Below are positions 6,742 to 8,378 of a stretch of DNA of 8,378 nt, in pieces (the first letter of the stretch is position 1; each line of letters starts with the position of its first letter). The stretch is from Spirochaeta sp. (GTDB lineage Bacteria; Spirochaetota; Spirochaetia; DSM-27196; Alkalispirochaetaceae). The stretch is taken from contig JAQIBO010000243.1 of the NCBI GenBank assembly GCA_027859055.1, forward strand, positions 1 through 8,378. The letters run 5' to 3'. The notes beneath the pieces were generated by a model. It did no database searches and had not been told where the DNA came from. It saw nothing but the letters and a program-made list of their open reading frames with translations. The position numbers were made by a program, and so were the translations under genes.

Positions 6742-6746
6742 GGAGG
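6742..6746 (+). promoter_or_regulatory. Ribosome binding site that decides the start of the next gene
   Basis: GGAGG sits seven bases before GTG at 6754, an ideal distance. The alternative GTG at 6721 has no comparable site upstream, so the shorter protein is favoured. Confidence 0.55.
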
Positions 6747-6753
6747 CACAGGC

Positions 6754-7128
6754 GTGGAAGGCAACGGCATTTCAATACCAACACATGCAACCGTTCCCCT
6801 GACAGAGGTTCTTCGCGCGAACGTGTCCGGTGGTCGGGTAGCGATGCCGGTACGCGGATCCTCCTATGCCCGACTTCAACACATCAACGCGATTCCGGCG
6901 CTCTCCGGAAGCGGCGGATATCCGATTTCCCGTCTGCAGGCGATCGACTCGCTTTTGACGCGGATCGCCAATATGCAGGAATCGGCTACGCCTGATCTTG
7001 ATATTGATCCGCTGGAACAGCATCAGGAACTCATGGAAGAGGCGGCGCTCCGAATCGCGACGGATATCCAAACCGGTGGAAACCGGTACGGACTGGCAGA
7101 GGGATTCCTGCTGGACATGACCGCGTAA
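6754..7128 (+). CDS. Conserved-looking protein of unknown function
   Basis: I do not recognise this family. From GTG 6754 the product has 124 residues; from the alternative GTG at 6721 it has 135. The in-frame TGA at 6709-6711 rules out anything longer. There is no signal peptide, membrane helix or cysteine. The middle reads like a folded or peptide-like motif (RGSSYARLQHINAIPAL, then GGYPISRLQAIDSLL), and the C-terminal half is acidic and helical (DLDIDPLEQHQELMEEAAL). It lies just downstream of the DksA-like gene on the same strand, with no visible terminator between, so it may share that promoter. It is probably a soluble cytoplasmic protein. Shadow frames on both strands are less protein-like, which supports this frame. 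Confidence 0.7.
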   Translation: MEGNGISIPTHATVPLTEVLRANVSGGRVAMPVRGSSYARLQHINAIPALSGSGGYPISRLQAIDSLLTRIANMQESATPDLDIDPLEQHQELMEEAALRIATDIQTGGNRYGLAEGFLLDMTA

Positions 7129-7156
7129 TACAGCCGCACACCGACCGCACTGCAAC

Positions 7157-7843
7157 TCAGATTGTGGCGCCTTCGCTCTCCATCGGGTTGTTGCGAACTT
7201 CCCGTTCTACCGAGCTCAACGGACCGTGCCCCGGAAAGACGCGCGTGTTCTGGGGAAGCGTGAAAATGCGCTCCGTTACCGCCTGGTGAACCAGCTCCGG
7301 CTCGCCACTGGGAAAATCGGAACGGCCGATCGTATTGAAAAACAGGGTGTCACCGGTGAATACCGCCTCGCGGGGCTCACTGTAAAAACAGGTGCTTCCA
7401 GCGGAGTGCCCCGGCGTATGCATCACCGTAATATCCGAGTCCAGTACGGTATCGCCATCAGAAAAGTAGAACTCCGCCTCCGGAACGGCGCGGTTGTACG
7501 TCTTGTACGCGTCCAGTCCCGGCGCACCAAACACCTCAAAGAGCGCGTAGTTGGCAGCATCGGCGTTGGGACCGAGAAACTGTGCGTCCGCCTCATGGAT
7601 ACCGACCGAGACGTGATGACCACGGCCCGCGTAGTAATCGATAATTCCCTGGGTTGCAGAGGTATGGTCAATATGTCCGTGGGTGAAAACGATCGCCAGG
7701 GGGATCAAATTCATCGCTTCAAGCCGTTTCACCAGCGTGTCGCTTTCGTCACCGGGGTCAATGATGATACATTCCTTCTTGCCGATAGAGACGATATACG
7801 CGTTTGTGTGCAGTGAGCCGACGATTACACGGTCGATAAGCAT
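7157..7843 (-). CDS. Metallo-beta-lactamase-fold hydrolase, glyoxalase II type
   Basis: The 228-residue product carries the whole metal site of the superfamily: H55-x-H57-x-D59-H60 in THGHIDH, H146 in TPGHSAGS, D165 in FTGDTLF and H206 in FPGHG. GRSDFPSG after the bridging aspartate and the short C-terminus (FPGHGPLSSVERE) resemble small YcbL-like glyoxalase II relatives, which hydrolyse thioesters such as S-lactoylglutathione. The true substrate cannot be read from the sequence. ATG at 7843 is chosen because MLIDRVIVGSLHTNAY matches how this family begins; the longer frame starting at 7912 would add a cysteine-rich stretch overlapping the divergent gene. No good ribosome binding site precedes 7843. 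It is convergent with the upstream + strand gene, with 28 bases between. Confidence 0.88.
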   Translation of the reverse strand: MLIDRVIVGSLHTNAYIVSIGKKECIIIDPGDESDTLVKRLEAMNLIPLAIVFTHGHIDHTSATQGIIDYYAGRGHHVSVGIHEADAQFLGPNADAANYALFEVFGAPGLDAYKTYNRAVPEAEFYFSDGDTVLDSDITVMHTPGHSAGSTCFYSEPREAVFTGDTLFFNTIGRSDFPSGEPELVHQAVTERIFTLPQNTRVFPGHGPLSSVEREVRNNPMESEGATI

Positions 7844-7881
7844 TACCGTCAGAATACAGCAAAACGTGGGAGCAAGCAACA

Positions 7882-8378
7882 ATGGGCATTGACAGCCAGT
7901 TGGTACTCGCATTTCTTCCGGCGGTGATATTTTTCGGAATGATTCCCCTGGTCGGGGCGTTTGCCGTTCGCCGGCGATGGCGCGGTTTCCGGAAGAAGCT
8001 GATCCGGGCGACCCGTATGCCGCGTCTCGACTACGCCTATGCCCACAGCGCAGACGCCCACAGTCGCGGTGAAAACGAGACCGGGAACCCCGTGGATGCG
8101 CTTTCCGATTCGGAACCGGTGTCGTTCTACGGCCGCCTTGAGGGTATCCAGAGCGAAACCGGGATCTGGCTGGGGTCTAAGGGGATTTCCGTCGCGATCG
8201 ATCTGCATGCGGTGCCGATCTTTCTCCTCCCGCAGAGCACGGGGGCGGATATCGCTCCGCCGGACGCAACGCCGCGCGTCGTCTACTGGAAAGAGATGAC
8301 TCCCCTGGTGGAAGGGAGCCGCATTTTTGTAGCGGGTACGCTCTCCCGCTCCGGCGGAACCCTGGCGTTCCGCTCGTG
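7882..8378 (+). CDS. Membrane-anchored protein of unknown function (N-terminal part)
   Basis: An open frame runs from ATG 7882 to the window edge without a stop (165 codons), so the 3' end is missing. GGGAG at 7868-7872 lies nine bases upstream. One transmembrane helix (about 6-28, with FLPAVIFFGMIPLVG) is followed by a strongly basic stretch (RRRWRGFRKK), which places the rest in the cytoplasm by the positive-inside rule. After a polar linker (about 50-80) a beta-rich domain begins: FYGRLEGIQ, IWLGSKGISVAID, then VVYWKEMTPLVEGSRIFVAG, which looks OB-fold-like. I cannot name the family. It is divergent from the metallo-hydrolase, with 38 bases between the two starts. The reading frame is well supported by codon use typical of the window. 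Confidence 0.75.
   Translation, partial: MGIDSQLVLAFLPAVIFFGMIPLVGAFAVRRRWRGFRKKLIRATRMPRLDYAYAHSADAHSRGENETGNPVDALSDSEPVSFYGRLEGIQSETGIWLGSKGISVAIDLHAVPIFLLPQSTGADIAPPDATPRVVYWKEMTPLVEGSRIFVAGTLSRSGGTLAFRS

Noticed and set aside
6708..6995. Open frame of 95 codons starting with ATG at 6708
   Set aside because: It is rich in arginine and serine without structure, and the overlapping frame at 6754 has a better ribosome binding site and protein-like composition.
7226..7816. Open frame of 196 codons on the plus strand
   Set aside because: It is antisense to the metallo-hydrolase, which has every metal ligand. The product is arginine-rich without motifs.
7844..7912. Longer N-terminus for the metallo-hydrolase
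   Set aside because: The added residues do not resemble the family start and overlap the divergent gene; MLIDRVIVGS is a typical beginning.

Overview
The window reads as ordinary chromosomal core from a free-living, fairly GC-rich spirochaete. That placement is an inference. It rests on a Bat ("Bacteroides aerotolerance") operon lying beside a convergent infA and a divergent DksA-like gene. From memory, Borrelia burgdorferi has the same neighbourhood (BB0168 DksA, BB0169 IF-1, BB0170-BB0176 von Willebrand/Bat/MoxR genes). I see no mobile element, CRISPR array, tRNA or rRNA. Gene density is very high; the longest stretch without a gene is about 140 bases (6204-6344).

Left part (1-6000, + strand): a tightly packed operon. 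It opens with the last residues of a probable DUF58 protein. Next come a small membrane-anchored BatD-like protein (52-948), BatA (945-1949) and BatB (1946-2944), both with complete MIDAS metal sites, a BatC-type TPR lipoprotein (2941-3555), and a large BatD (3552-5615) whose C-terminus carries TPR and SH3-like parts resembling BatE. A Smr-domain protein follows (5608-6000). Each of the first five junctions is a 4-base ATGA or GTGA stop/start overlap, so the Bat proteins are probably translationally coupled and made in set ratios. In general terms the MoxR/DUF58/Bat set is thought to be an envelope-associated chaperone or assembly apparatus. Its substrate is unknown here.

Middle (5985-6701): infA, on the minus strand, overlaps the 3' end of the Smr gene by 16 bases. 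Across a 141-base divergent region lies a DksA/TraR-family gene that keeps the DxxDxA coiled-coil tip but has only one of the four zinc-finger cysteines. The two genes have good sigma-70-like promoters pointing away from each other. Their -35 boxes form a 7-base inverted repeat flanking a smaller imperfect palindrome.

Right part (6702-8378): a short conserved-looking protein of unknown function, a minus-strand metallo-beta-lactamase-fold hydrolase of the glyoxalase II type with all metal ligands, and, divergent from it, the first 165 codons of an unrecognised membrane-anchored protein that runs off the window.

No wholly new system is evident. The points most worth a second look are the BatD-BatE-like fusion, the additional mini-BatD, the zinc-ligand-poor DksA paired with infA, and the symmetric divergent promoter between them.
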